Assembly (NCBI RefSeq): GCF_003703975.1
Contig: NZ_QTJY01000013.1
Span: 62,001-126,000 of the forward strand
Direction of reading: 5' to 3'
Length of the DNA: 64,000 nucleotides
From: Larkinella soli
GTDB taxonomy: Bacteria; Bacteroidota; Bacteroidia; Cytophagales; Spirosomataceae
Shown: positions 51,564 to 60,415 of the stretch, piece by piece
How the letters are laid out: every line of letters begins with the position of its first letter
Numbering within the stretch: the first letter of the stretch is position 1
The notes under the pieces: model-generated
Told to the model about the DNA's origin: nothing
Database searches by the model: none
The model's input: only the letters and a program-made list of their open reading frames with translations
Program-made: the position numbers and the translations under genes

Positions 51564-53048
51564 CTAACTGTTGTCGGCGCCCCTTAGAGTTCTGGGCGGC
51601 CGGAAGTATTTAGTGAACACCGCCCCGCGCACGGCGTCGATGCCATGGTTAAAGGCGTCGATCGGCGTGTTGGTAGCCACCCCACCCATCATGATCCACT
51701 GGTAGTTGTTGCGTTCGCGGAGCAGGTTGCGGCTCCGGCGGGTCACATACACCTCGAACTCCTTCAGCTTATTGATGCCGGCGCTGATCGAGTCGGGGCC
51801 TTTCGTCGTGGGCAGGACCATCAGGCCCGGCAGTCGGGTGCCGCCGGGAAGAATCGTGCCCCTTCTGAGCTCTTCGATGGATTTCGGTTCGGCGCTGTCG
51901 GCGTAGGTCTCCTGATGACGGGGGATTCTGAGGGCTTCAAACCGCTGGGCGATATCCGGGTTGGTCAGGCCCGTTTCGTATAGCAGCTCGTCCAGGTACA
52001 GCCGGCGGCCCATCTTGCCGATCCGGATCAGGGCCGTCGGGTCGTTGGTGTAGCCGAAATCCATGCCGTTGAAAATGACCTCGCAGTCGGCCGGAAACTC
52101 GTCGCATTCCTTCCAGTCGCCGAACACCAGCGCTTCCAGCGACGGTTTGGGGTCCTGCTGGTAGAGGCTGTTGAAGGTGACGGGGTTCTCGTCGCGGATC
52201 TTCTCGATCTTCGCCTGGCTGTGGCGCTCGGGCCAGAGGGCCTGACCCAGAGGACGGGGGTCGAAATCGTTAATATCCTCAGTCCGAAGGGCCGGAAACG
52301 ACACGACGCGCCAGCCGGTGGGGTTTTCCGGGCTCAGAATGCCGTCGCGGGCCAGCAGGCGGCCGCCCAGGTCGTCTTCGTGCCAGCGCGTCTGGATCAG
52401 CACCTGCGCGGAGTGGTTGTGCAGGCGCGTTTCAAACACATCCGTGTACCAGTTCCAGAGGTTTTCCCGGATCGTCAGCGACTGGGCGTCCTGCCGGTCC
52501 TTGATCGGATCGTCGATAATGCCGTCGTCGACAGGGGTACCCGTCAGCGAGCCTCCGACCCCCACGGTTTTGACGAAGCCGCGGCGGCCGACGACCTCGA
52601 AAATCTCACTGTTACGCAGGGCCACGCCTTTGGCCACGGTCACCACGTTGGTGGCGTTCAGGCGGGTGGCCGGAAACAGGCGGTAATAGGGTTCGTCGTC
52701 CATTCGGCGCTGGATATCCCGGTTGAAGGAGCTGGCCAGCGTGGCCGAGTAGGAGGCTACGACGATTTTCCGGTCGGGATCTTTGCCCAGCACCCAGGCG
52801 GGGTAGGAGCGGGTGGAAATCTCCGATTTGCCGTGCTGGGGAGGCACGAACAGCATCAGGCGGGTGATCTCCCGTTGGTAGACGCGCTGCAGCTCGTCGG
52901 CGATGAGGGCGTGAAACCACTGCATCTGGTAGCCGTCCCGGATGTAAGGCAAAAAATCCCGGAAGTTATTCCTCGCCAGAATCCTCTGATACAGTTCCAG
53001 CTCTAATCGTTGCTCTAAGAGCCGCAATTCGTGTGCGGAGTTCTTCAT
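51564..53048 (-). CDS. terL: Terminase large subunit
   Basis: 494 residues. ATPase domain with Walker A VPPQHGKSE (68-76), LFVPP/VVASYSATLASSFNRDIQ and an acidic motif DDGIIDDPIKDRQDA; nuclease domain with GMDFGYTNDPTALIRIG and further acidic residues towards the C-terminus (AFNHGIDAVRGAVF). It packages phage DNA through the portal. Overlaps the small subunit gene by 83 bases. Confidence 0.92.
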   Translation of the reverse strand: MKNSAHELRLLEQRLELELYQRILARNNFRDFLPYIRDGYQMQWFHALIADELQRVYQREITRLMLFVPPQHGKSEISTRSYPAWVLGKDPDRKIVVASYSATLASSFNRDIQRRMDDEPYYRLFPATRLNATNVVTVAKGVALRNSEIFEVVGRRGFVKTVGVGGSLTGTPVDDGIIDDPIKDRQDAQSLTIRENLWNWYTDVFETRLHNHSAQVLIQTRWHEDDLGGRLLARDGILSPENPTGWRVVSFPALRTEDINDFDPRPLGQALWPERHSQAKIEKIRDENPVTFNSLYQQDPKPSLEALVFGDWKECDEFPADCEVIFNGMDFGYTNDPTALIRIGKMGRRLYLDELLYETGLTNPDIAQRFEALRIPRHQETYADSAEPKSIEELRRGTILPGGTRLPGLMVLPTTKGPDSISAGINKLKEFEVYVTRRSRNLLRERNNYQWIMMGGVATNTPIDAFNHGIDAVRGAVFTKYFRPPRTLRGADNS

Positions 53049-53625
53049 CAGTCAGTTTGGTTACGTCGTCGATCGGGATGGGGGCACCACCGGGGCCGGA
53101 GTGCTCGATTTTGCGGACGATTTTGCCCCGCACTTCGAGGATGTTGCGCACGGCCGTCATGGGGTCGTTGAGCTTAATCTTGGTTTTGACCGTCTCCGTG
53201 CTGCCCGTTTCGGAATAGTGGGTGGTTTTGACCTGCTCGACCTCTTTCAGAAGGCCGATGTTCTCCCGGGCCAGGGGCGTGTCGAGGCTGACTTCTCCGG
53301 TGTAAAGGAAGGGGTGAAGCGTGCCGCGTCCCCAGGTCGTCAGCTTATCGATGGCCTCCTCGACCGACATTGACCGCTCCTCGAAGTAGCGTTTGATGGC
53401 CCTCAAAAGGTTAACATTGGTTAACAGGCGGCTGGCCTGCTCTTTGGCGGTATGCTCGCTGTAACCCGCTTTTCGGGCCGCCTCTGCCCCTTTTCCATGC
53501 TTACAATACTCTTCGACAAACTGCTGCTGTTGCAGCGTCAAACCCTCGTACCAGGGCGCATATTCATCAGGCTCCGATGCAGAGTCAGGGGCGTTTTGGT
53601 CCGGTGAAAACTCCTCTTGATCCAT
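52966..53625 (-). CDS. terS: Terminase small subunit
   Basis: 219 residues. LTLQQQQFVEEYCKHGKGAEAARKAGYSEHTAKEQASRLLTNVNLLRAI (about 29-77) is the helix-turn-helix of the Terminase_2 family. The rest is helical, ending in a charged tail. First gene of the late minus-strand cluster, divergent from the early operon at 53749. Confidence 0.88.
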   Translation of the reverse strand: MDQEEFSPDQNAPDSASEPDEYAPWYEGLTLQQQQFVEEYCKHGKGAEAARKAGYSEHTAKEQASRLLTNVNLLRAIKRYFEERSMSVEEAIDKLTTWGRGTLHPFLYTGEVSLDTPLARENIGLLKEVEQVKTTHYSETGSTETVKTKIKLNDPMTAVRNILEVRGKIVRKIEHSGPGGAPIPIDDVTKLTDEELRTRIAALRATIRAGTVSEDSGEE

Positions 53626-53659
53626 AAAATGACGGTGGGTAAAACCAGTAAATAATTCA

Positions 53660-53748
53660 ATAAAAGTATACTTAAAAAATTATGTAAGCAATTTTGGCAG
53701 TTTATATAAATTTATTAAATTTGCTTATACTTAAAGCAAAGCATAATT
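53660..53748 (+). promoter_or_regulatory. Early promoter with repeated TATACTTAAA
   Basis: TTG at 53694-53696 and TAAATTTG at 53716-53723 are 19 bases apart, pointing to the plus-strand early operon. TATACTTAAA occurs twice (53668-53677 and 53727-53736) on either side of the promoter; AAGTATACTT is a palindrome at the first. These could be operator sites for a phage repressor. The region lies between divergent early and late genes. Confidence 0.6.
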
Positions 53749-54066
53749 ATGAAACGCAACGTACTTCAACTGGCATGGCGACTGATCAAACAGTTCGGCC
53801 TTGACCGCAAAACGGCCCTCCTTCAGGCATGGAAGACCTGCAAGGTCAAAGTAAAACTGCAAAACACGGATGAGCGCGGGATGTGGGTGCATTTCCGGAA
53901 AGTGAACGGCGAGGAAACCTATCGGCTGGTGACGCGGACGCTGTCGCACATTCCAGCCGATCAGCTGCCGAAAAACTCGAAGGTGGACGGTGTGACCGTT
54001 CCCTGCTACGATCTGTTCAAAGGGGCTTGGATTTCCTTCAGGGCTGATCTGCTGATTGCTGCGTAA
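53749..54066 (+). CDS. DUF2693-like small protein, first early gene
   Basis: 105 residues. Begins MKRNVLQLAWRLIKQFGLDRKTALLQAWKTCKVKVKL and continues with a beta-rich module (MWVHFRKVNGEETYRLVTRTLSHIPADQLP...VPCYDLFKGAWISFRADLLIAA). This shape is seen in DUF2693-type proteins from Bacteroidota phages and mobile elements, with unknown function. It is the first gene after the early promoter. Confidence 0.65.
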   Translation: MKRNVLQLAWRLIKQFGLDRKTALLQAWKTCKVKVKLQNTDERGMWVHFRKVNGEETYRLVTRTLSHIPADQLPKNSKVDGVTVPCYDLFKGAWISFRADLLIAA

Positions 54067-54082
54067 ATCGAAATAATCATAC

Positions 54083-54104
54083 GCCCGGCGGCTCAATGCC
54101 GGGC
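54083..54104 (+). terminator. Intergenic hairpin
   Basis: GCCCGGC pairs with GCCGGGC across 8 bases, followed by TTTCTTCTC. A weak terminator or mRNA-processing structure between early genes. Confidence 0.5.
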
Positions 54105-54138
54105 TTTCTTCTCTTCATTTCTAACTTTTATCCTAACA

Positions 54139-54759
54139 ATGGCGAATCAATCCAAGCAAGAAGGCCAGCCTGTGGCCGAAACCACCACCGACGTCAAATA
54201 CCTGCCGGGCAACCCGAAACAGTACCGGTTCAATGGACAGGTCGGCCAGTTCTTCTTAGGGGCCGATAAGGCGATCGGAACCACCTTCACCTTTCAGCCG
54301 ATCGCGTGGCGAATTTTCGAGGAAAACCTGTTTGCGCGGGGTCGGAAAGACGAATGGGCAGAGTTGTTTTTCGTCGACGAAAAGAACTGCGTGGCCTCGA
54401 TCATGTTCAACAATACCTCGGTGGGTATTTTGATGAAGCTGATTACTGAGTTGTTTTATGATGATCTGACATTGATGGATGTCGTTCTGACGGTGAAACC
54501 CGAAAAGAAGGAAAACGACAAAGGGAAGTACTTTGCGGCCTCCTTCGAGTGGAAACCGGCCGATCCGGCCCGCACGGAAGCGCTTCAACAGTTAGTCGAC
54601 AGCGTCCCCATCTTCCGGGAGGACACGCTGACAACGACGGCCGTCTACCGGCTGTTTTCGCCCAGCTTCTACTTCCCCGATCGGTACAATCCTGCTCTGG
54701 GGACGGGGCCGGGCGTCGCTCAATTGCCCGAATACACTTCTCAGGAAACGGCTGAATAA
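54139..54759 (+). CDS. Phage early protein
   Basis: 206 residues, not recognised. Mixed alpha/beta with many Phe/Lys (YRFNGQVGQFFLGADKAIGTTFTFQPIAWRIFEENLF) and a disordered C-terminal tail. It is encoded with an exonuclease-like gene two genes downstream, so a role in phage recombination or DNA metabolism is plausible, but nothing in the sequence proves it. Confidence 0.65.
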   Translation: MANQSKQEGQPVAETTTDVKYLPGNPKQYRFNGQVGQFFLGADKAIGTTFTFQPIAWRIFEENLFARGRKDEWAELFFVDEKNCVASIMFNNTSVGILMKLITELFYDDLTLMDVVLTVKPEKKENDKGKYFAASFEWKPADPARTEALQQLVDSVPIFREDTLTTTAVYRLFSPSFYFPDRYNPALGTGPGVAQLPEYTSQETAE

Positions 54760-54771
54760 ATCCTACACCCT

Positions 54772-54798
54772 GCCCGGCTACCGATCTGGTGGCCGGGC
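54772..54798 (+). terminator. Intergenic hairpin
   Basis: GCCCGGCTACC pairs with GGTGGCCGGGC (11 bp including one G-T pair), followed by TTCTGCTTT. The same stem core GCCCGGC as at 54083, so probably the same kind of element. Confidence 0.5.
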
Positions 54799-54853
54799 TT
54801 CTGCTTTCCCATGTAAAAAGGTTTTCCCTCTCACATTTTAACTCATATTGATC

Positions 54854-55429
54854 ATGACTACCAGTACAGCGAAGTTTGCCGAAAAAGAATTAAGTATTCT
54901 TATTGCATCATCAGACGATCCTGGTAACAGGCCGCTTATTGAAGAATTTATTCCTGAAATTCTTGCTTTATGTGAGAAGTTTGGTCTTTCTGGACAAAGT
55001 GGAGGTTCAGCCCCTTATGCCGCTGGAGCCATAGCTGACGCCATCCGTAAATTATGCCTTTTTCAGCCACTTTGTCCAATTACTGGCATGGACGAGGAAT
55101 GGTTCAACGTAACAGATTTAGGTAGCGAAGGTCAGCTTTTTCAAAACTGTCGCTTAAGCTCGGTTTTTAAAAAACTGAATGGGAAAGCGTACTATTTAGA
55201 TGCCATTGTTTGGAAGACACAAACCGGTTCAACTTGGTCAGGCTCAGCTTTCCTGCCTGGTGGGACTAAAATAATGAGTCGTCAGTTTATAAAGCAATTT
55301 CCCTTCACACCAAAGACTTTTTATATTGATGTGATTGAAGAGGAAATTGCTAAAGATGATTGGAAATTCACAATTATAGACGAAAAACAGCTGGAAGAGG
55401 TGTTTAGTTACTACCAGAAACCGGCGTAA
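54854..55429 (+). CDS. Phage early protein
   Basis: 191 residues from ATG 54854. Contains LCPITGMDEEWFNVTDLGSEGQLFQNCRLSSVFKKLNGKAYYLDAIVWKTQTGSTWSGSAF, a pattern seen in conserved phage proteins of unknown function. More AT-rich than its neighbours. Three bases before the nuclease gene. Confidence 0.65.
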   Translation: MTTSTAKFAEKELSILIASSDDPGNRPLIEEFIPEILALCEKFGLSGQSGGSAPYAAGAIADAIRKLCLFQPLCPITGMDEEWFNVTDLGSEGQLFQNCRLSSVFKKLNGKAYYLDAIVWKTQTGSTWSGSAFLPGGTKIMSRQFIKQFPFTPKTFYIDVIEEEIAKDDWKFTIIDEKQLEEVFSYYQKPA

Positions 55430-55431
55430 TA

Positions 55432-56085
55432 ATGGACGATCTAACCTACCGACGCCTTCCCGCCTACGCCAACTCCGATCTGACTGAATTGCTATGCCTG
55501 AAAACGGGGCGATCGCTTCAAAAAGCTGATCCCAAAACGCTCCAGTTCGGCACGATCTTTCACCAGCTGGTACTGGAGCCTGAAAAGCCGGTCGACTGGT
55601 CCGGAATCCATGTCAAAGAGCAGTACGCCTTGATTCAAATGCAGGAGAGTTTTTTGAAATGGATCGACCCTTTCTGGCACAGCCTTCATGATCGGGAAGT
55701 AATCATTACCGAAACCGATGTAGCTACAAAACTTCCAATCAAAGGCCGGATCGATGCGGTTCACAAGATCAGCGGCCGGATTATTGATGTCAAAACGACG
55801 TCCTGCCGGGATGCGCAGTCGTTCTACAATACGTTCGTCGAGTACGGCTATGACCGCCAGGCGGCTTTCTACTTGGACCTTCATGGGATTTCCATAGCCA
55901 ACTTCCTGTTTATTGGCATCCAAAAAATAAAGCCCTTCGGCCTGTTTATGATTGATATGGGGGTGAGCGTGGAAAGGCGATTAATGCTGGAGGAGGGCCG
56001 GCGGAAGAACGTCCGGCTTCTTCAACAGGCACTTCGGGAAAGTCAGAATCCCATGGGATGGCGGCCCAGCAGCTGGTCCCGTTGA
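55432..56085 (+). CDS. RecB/Cas4-like PD-(D/E)XK exonuclease
   Basis: 217 residues. The nuclease core is FGTIFHQLVLEP (H44), then KGRIDAVHKISGRIIDVKTTS with D108, D119 and K121, and YDRQAAFYLDL, the Q-A-x-Y helix of RecB/Cas4-type nucleases. It would resect DNA ends for phage recombination or replication. It ends the early operon, followed by a terminator. Confidence 0.8.
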   Translation: MDDLTYRRLPAYANSDLTELLCLKTGRSLQKADPKTLQFGTIFHQLVLEPEKPVDWSGIHVKEQYALIQMQESFLKWIDPFWHSLHDREVIITETDVATKLPIKGRIDAVHKISGRIIDVKTTSCRDAQSFYNTFVEYGYDRQAAFYLDLHGISIANFLFIGIQKIKPFGLFMIDMGVSVERRLMLEEGRRKNVRLLQQALRESQNPMGWRPSSWSR

Positions 56086-56178
56086 ATCAGAAAGGTTTCT
56101 CTATCAGAATGATAGGTTGTACCTTGCCCGAGTAAAGAATTTATTGTTACGGTGGGTAACGGTTCGCCGTTGCGACGG

Positions 56179-56211
56179 AATCCCTGCTTTCAACTGAAGG
56201 CGGGGATTTTT
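56179..56211 (+). terminator. Terminator of the early operon
   Basis: AATCCCTGC pairs with GCGGGGATT (one G-T pair), followed by TTTT. Confidence 0.75.
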
Positions 56212-56217
56212 AATAAA

Positions 56218-56246
56218 AATCCCAACCTGGAAGCCAGGCTGGGATT
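56218..56246. terminator. Hairpin between early operon and integrase
   Basis: AATCCCAACCTGG pairs with CCAGGCTGGGATT with one mismatch, loop AAG. It could end the integrase transcript on the minus strand. Confidence 0.6.
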
Positions 56247-56276
56247 ATGTCCTACTCTCTAAAAATGGTAAGCGGA

Positions 56277-57527
56277 TTACCGATTCCGGTACAATTCACG
56301 GACAGCGGCCTCGATCTGCACACTGGAGTAATAATTGACCATCCCATCAGTAGCATGTCCCATCAGCAGGCTGGTGGCCTTACTGGACAATCCGGAACGG
56401 TTGCGCCAGTGATGGGAAAAGGTTTTACGGCCGATCCGCGAGGTCAGGTATTTATCAATGCCGCACATCTGGGCGGCACAGCGGACGAGTACGTTCAGGT
56501 CGTGGACCTCGGCAAACTGGGGCATCCTGCCTGCTCCTCCATATTGTTCCAGCAAGCGAAGCGCCTGTTTGGATAAGGGCACCGCGAAGGGAACACCCGT
56601 TTTCTGGCGGGCATCGATCAACCAAAGTTCCTCCGGGTCGATCCGGTCACGGATGTCGCTGGGCAGTTCGATGTCGCCCAGGCGTTTGACCCAGTCGTCC
56701 CTCATTCGCTTATAATCGACAAAGGAGATTCCCGTCTCGGCCAGAAAAATGAAGGCGTCAACAGCCTCCTGCGTTTTCGGATCCAGAAAGAAATGACGAC
56801 TCAGCCGCTCCAGTTCGTCCTGAGTCAGGTAGGTCAGGTTTTTCTGCCAGTCGGAGGTATCTACCGCATAGACCGATACCGGATTCTGGGTAATGTAATC
56901 GCGCTGCACGGCATAGGTCATTACCTCCGTCAGAAAATGGACCTGCTGTTTGAGGGTCAGTACGCCCAGGCCCCGCCGACTGCCCTTCCGGGTGACGTAT
57001 TCATCGCGGAAATACTCTTCCATGGCCATCATAAAGGCATTGTTGACCTCATAGAGGGTCAGTTTCCGGCGGCCCAGCACCTCTTCCACATAGTACCGCA
57101 GATTCTCCAGACGGGTTTTATAGGCCCGGAAGGTTCCGTTTTTAATTTTACCCCGCAGGCGCCGGCGTTCGACCGAGTCAACGTATTCCTGGGCCACGAC
57201 CAACATATATCGGGCTGGCTTGTTTTTGTTGAGGTAATCGGTCAGCAGCATTTCCCCAGTGGCCGGAATGTTCATGGCTTCGTAGCGGGCATTAATTTCC
57301 GTCAGGGCCGCTTCCAGTTTCTTTTTGGCCTCTAAGGCATCGGCCGGCCATCGTCCGGCGTCCCAGTCAGCGGGAGCGCAGTAGTAACCCATGTGGACAT
57401 CGTGCGAACGGCTGGCTGATTCGCCGGCTCCGGTAACCACATAATACATGATGGGACATTTACCGTACTTGGAGGAATGAGGGCGACGGCAGACCCGCTG
57501 GCGACGAAGCCAGAAGTTCACGTTCAT
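56277..57527 (-). CDS. int: Prophage integrase, tyrosine recombinase
   Basis: 416 residues from ATG 57527 (MNVNFWLRRQRVCRR), the usual start of Bacteroidota integrases; ATG 57542 would add five. An arm-binding domain, a SAM-like core-binding domain (GTFRAYKTRLENLRYYVEEVLGRRKL...KQQVHFLTEVMTYAVQRDYI) and a catalytic domain with RIGRKTFSHHW and GHATDGMVNYYS (nucleophile Tyr). The usual arginine of TGLR reads AETGISFVDY, a change known in Bacteroidota integrases such as IntDOT. It is at the phage/host junction, so it most likely integrates the phage near 57.6 kb. Confidence 0.88.
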   Translation of the reverse strand: MNVNFWLRRQRVCRRPHSSKYGKCPIMYYVVTGAGESASRSHDVHMGYYCAPADWDAGRWPADALEAKKKLEAALTEINARYEAMNIPATGEMLLTDYLNKNKPARYMLVVAQEYVDSVERRRLRGKIKNGTFRAYKTRLENLRYYVEEVLGRRKLTLYEVNNAFMMAMEEYFRDEYVTRKGSRRGLGVLTLKQQVHFLTEVMTYAVQRDYITQNPVSVYAVDTSDWQKNLTYLTQDELERLSRHFFLDPKTQEAVDAFIFLAETGISFVDYKRMRDDWVKRLGDIELPSDIRDRIDPEELWLIDARQKTGVPFAVPLSKQALRLLEQYGGAGRMPQFAEVHDLNVLVRCAAQMCGIDKYLTSRIGRKTFSHHWRNRSGLSSKATSLLMGHATDGMVNYYSSVQIEAAVRELYRNR

Positions 57528-57796
57528 GATATGGTAAATCATAGGAAAGAGAATAAATGGTGTTTCAATTCTCTAACCTAAATTGAGAAATGGTAAGTGG
57601 GTACGGGAGAATGGTTTAGGAGTGGAGGGTGCCTCGATATGACTCAATGTATATACGTCATTTTCAGAATGAAATAAAATTTTACTAAGAATAAATAAGG
57701 CTTAATTTAGAATTGATATTTATTAAGTGGCCTTGTTTTCAGATGGTATGTCTTTTGTCAAAAACCGTGCATAACTTCGTTTAAAATTAAGGCATT

Positions 57797-58738
57797 GTGG
57801 AAAAAGAAGCTAAAATATACGTTGCCGGCCATCGCGGGATGGTAGGGTCGGCAATCGTCCGAAAATTAAAGGCTCAGGGTTATGAAAATCTGCTGACACG
57901 CACCTCTTCCGAACTGGATCTTCGCGACCAAGCGGCCGTGGAGGATTTCTTCGAGACGGAGCGACCGGATTATGTGTTCCTGGCGGCCGCCAAAGTGGGC
58001 GGGATTGTAGCCAACAACACCTACCGCGCCGAGTTTCTGTATGACAACCTGCTGATCGAAGCCAACATCATTCATAATGCCTACCGGTATGGCGCCAAAA
58101 AGCTGCTGTTCCTCGGTTCGTCCTGCATCTACCCGAAGCTGGCTCCGCAGCCGCTGAAGGAAGAATACCTGCTGAGCGGGTTTCTGGAGCCGACCAACGA
58201 GCCGTATGCCATCGCCAAAATTACCGGCATCAAGCTCTGCGAAGCCTACCGGAGCCAGTATGGCTGCAACTTCATCTCGGCCATGCCGACCAACCTGTAC
58301 GGCCCCAACGACAACTACGACCTCCAGAATTCGCACGTGCTGCCGGCCCTGATCCGCAAGTTTCATGAAGCGAAGGTCAACAGCAAGCCGTTCGTCGAAG
58401 TCTGGGGAACGGGCTCGCCCCGGCGCGAATTCCTGCACGCCGACGATCTGGCCGACGCCTGCTTTTTTCTGATGCAGGAATACAACGAGGAGATGTTCGT
58501 CAACATCGGCACCGGCGAGGACGTCACCATCCGCGAACTGGTGGAGATGGTGCAGCGGACGGTCGGCTATGAGGGCGAGGTGCGGTGGAATACCGACAAA
58601 CCCGACGGAACACCCCGCAAACTGATGGACGTCTCGCGGCTGCACGGTATGGGCTGGAAACACACCACCGAGCTGGAAGAAGGTCTGCAAAGGACCTATC
58701 AGGACTTCCTTTCCAACGTCGAACTTTACGTCGAATAA
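57797..58738 (+). CDS. fcl: GDP-L-fucose synthase
   Basis: 313 residues from GTG 57797. Extended [13 protein letters not shown] (11-20) binds NADP, S-x-C at 109-110 region (FLGSSCIYP), catalytic YAIAK (Y137, K141), and [12 protein letters not shown]. It makes GDP-L-fucose from the 4-keto-6-deoxymannose intermediate, for surface glycans. Followed by a terminator. First host gene after the prophage. Confidence 0.92.
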   Translation: MEKEAKIYVAGHRGMVGSAIVRKLKAQGYENLLTRTSSELDLRDQAAVEDFFETERPDYVFLAAAKVGGIVANNTYRAEFLYDNLLIEANIIHNAYRYGAKKLLFLGSSCIYPKLAPQPLKEEYLLSGFLEPTNEPYAIAKITGIKLCEAYRSQYGCNFISAMPTNLYGPNDNYDLQNSHVLPALIRKFHEAKVNSKPFVEVWGTGSPRREFLHADDLADACFFLMQEYNEEMFVNIGTGEDVTIRELVEMVQRTVGYEGEVRWNTDKPDGTPRKLMDVSRLHGMGWKHTTELEEGLQRTYQDFLSNVELYVE

Positions 58739-58741
58739 ATC

Positions 58742-58778
58742 AAAAAGCCCCGCTCGGTCGTCTGAGCGGGGCTTTTTG
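58742..58778. terminator. Hairpin terminator
   Basis: AAAAAGCCCCGCTC pairs with GAGCGGGGCTTTTT. Serves both the fcl gene and the convergent acetyltransferase gene. Confidence 0.9.
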
Positions 58779-59414
58779 CTAACCCACTTTCTGAGCCGGG
58801 TTACCGAATACCGTGGTTCCGGCGGCCACGTTTTCCACCACCACCGATCCGGCACCCACGCGGGCGTTTTTGCCGACGGTGACGCCGGCCACGATGGTGA
58901 CGCCGGTGCCGATAAAGGCCCCCTCCTCCACCGTCACGCCCGGGTTGATGAAGCTCCCCGTTCCCACGTGCACGAAATCACCCAGCCGGGCCTGGGCATC
59001 GATCACCGCCCCCGACTGAATGATGCAGTGCTGCCCGACCTCCGCAAACGGATTGACGACCACCCGGGCCGCGATCAGGTTTCCATGCCCTAAAGCCGCC
59101 AGCGAAGAAACCACGGCCGTATCATGAACGGCATTGACGGGCTGCACATGCCGCCGGTCGTTCAGCATTTTGGTCAGCTTTTTCCGCACGCGCGTGTCGC
59201 CCAGCGCCACGAACGCTTCGCACTTGTGACCGATGAGCTTCAGGAAACCGTCGTCGTCGGTGTCGCCCAATACCGATACATCCCCAAATTCCTTACCGTG
59301 TAATTGTTTATTGTCATCCAGAAAGCCGTAGACCACCACGGCGTTACGCTGGAAAATATCCAAAGCCGTAACGCCCAGGCTGCCTGCTCCGAAGATGAGT
59401 ACCGGATTTTCCAT
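58779..59414 (-). CDS. NeuD/PglD-like sugar O- or N-acyltransferase
   Basis: 211 residues. An N-terminal PglD-type Rossmann part (VLIFGAGSLGVTALDIF) is followed by left-handed beta-helix hexapeptide repeats (IAARVVVNPFAEVGQHCIIQSGAVIDAQARLGDFVHVGTGSFINPGVTVEEGAFIGTGVTI). It acetylates a sugar for surface polysaccharides. Convergent with fcl. Confidence 0.8.
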   Translation of the reverse strand: MENPVLIFGAGSLGVTALDIFQRNAVVVYGFLDDNKQLHGKEFGDVSVLGDTDDDGFLKLIGHKCEAFVALGDTRVRKKLTKMLNDRRHVQPVNAVHDTAVVSSLAALGHGNLIAARVVVNPFAEVGQHCIIQSGAVIDAQARLGDFVHVGTGSFINPGVTVEEGAFIGTGVTIVAGVTVGKNARVGAGSVVVENVAAGTTVFGNPAQKVG

Positions 59415-59528
59415 AATCAGTGAATTACATTATGTCAATATTAACAAACCGCCGGGATGGCTGAAAAAGTTTGCAGATCGGTAAAATTGGGATAATACCC
59501 ACCTCATAATCAATGGGTACTTTCGATT

Positions 59529-60413
59529 ATGAAACAAAGCACACATTTCCGAACCATTGTTATTTCGGATGTGCATCTCGGTACGAGCGGGTCGAAGGCA
59601 AAAGAAGTAACAGACTTTCTAAAGTACTACAGTTGCCAGAAATTAATTCTCAACGGTGACATCATCGACGGCTGGCAGCTGCGCCGTAGCGGGAAATGGA
59701 AAAAGAAGCATACGGCGTTCTGGCGGGCAGTGCTGAAAGCCATGGACAAGCATGATACGAAGGTCATCTACCTGCGCGGTAACCACGACGATTTTCTGGA
59801 CCAGATCATGCCCCTGAAAGTCGGAGGCCATTTCTCAATCCGCAAAGATTATGTGCTGACCTCCGGCCCGAAAAAGTACTACATCACCCACGGCGACGTG
59901 TTCGATACGGTCACCAGCCAGATGAAGTGGCTGGCTTACCTCGGCGACATCGGCTATACGTTTCTCCTCTGGCTCAACAAAGTGTATAACAATTACCGGG
60001 CCTGGCGGGGCCTGGCCTATTACTCGCTGTCCCAGCAGATCAAGCACAAAGTCAAGCAGGCCGTCAGTTACATCTCGGATTTCGAGGAAAAACTCACCGA
60101 ACTGGCCAAAGCCCGGAACTGCGACGGCGTCATCTGCGGACACATTCACCAGCCGGCCATCCGCAGCTTCGGCGACCTGACGTATATGAACTCCGGCGAT
60201 TGGGTCGAGTCGATGAGTGCGCTGGTCGAGGATCACGAGGGGAAGTGGAGCCTGCTGTATTACACCTCCGAGCTTGAAAAGGCCGAAGCCCAGCCGGATT
60301 TCAATCTTGCCGGTTCCTACGATCTCCCTCCCATCAGCCCGGAAATGCCGCTTCGGCGCATTAACGGCTACAACCGACACTATGCCGACCCGCATCAGAC
60401 GGTCGAAGAGTGA
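59529..60413 (+). CDS. UDP-2,3-diacylglucosamine diphosphatase family phosphoesterase (LpxH-like)
   Basis: 294 residues. Calcineurin-like metal motifs: DVHLG (14-18), NGDIIDGW, RGNHDD, THGDVFD and GHIH. The gap sequences fit the LpxH/LpxI-like branch, so lipid A synthesis is likely, but other substrates are possible. The C-terminal tail is extended. It overlaps or nearly touches the glycosyltransferase gene, so they form an operon. Confidence 0.8.
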   Translation: MKQSTHFRTIVISDVHLGTSGSKAKEVTDFLKYYSCQKLILNGDIIDGWQLRRSGKWKKKHTAFWRAVLKAMDKHDTKVIYLRGNHDDFLDQIMPLKVGGHFSIRKDYVLTSGPKKYYITHGDVFDTVTSQMKWLAYLGDIGYTFLLWLNKVYNNYRAWRGLAYYSLSQQIKHKVKQAVSYISDFEEKLTELAKARNCDGVICGHIHQPAIRSFGDLTYMNSGDWVESMSALVEDHEGKWSLLYYTSELEKAEAQPDFNLAGSYDLPPISPEMPLRRINGYNRHYADPHQTVEE

Positions 60414-60415
60414 CT

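Noticed and set aside
52221-53006. 261-codon ORF antisense to the large terminase
   Set aside because: Shadow frame of a GC-rich gene; the terminase motifs are clear on the other strand.
57528-57796. Attachment site of the prophage
   Set aside because: No repeat can be compared because the left prophage end is outside the window; no tRNA gene is visible at the junction.
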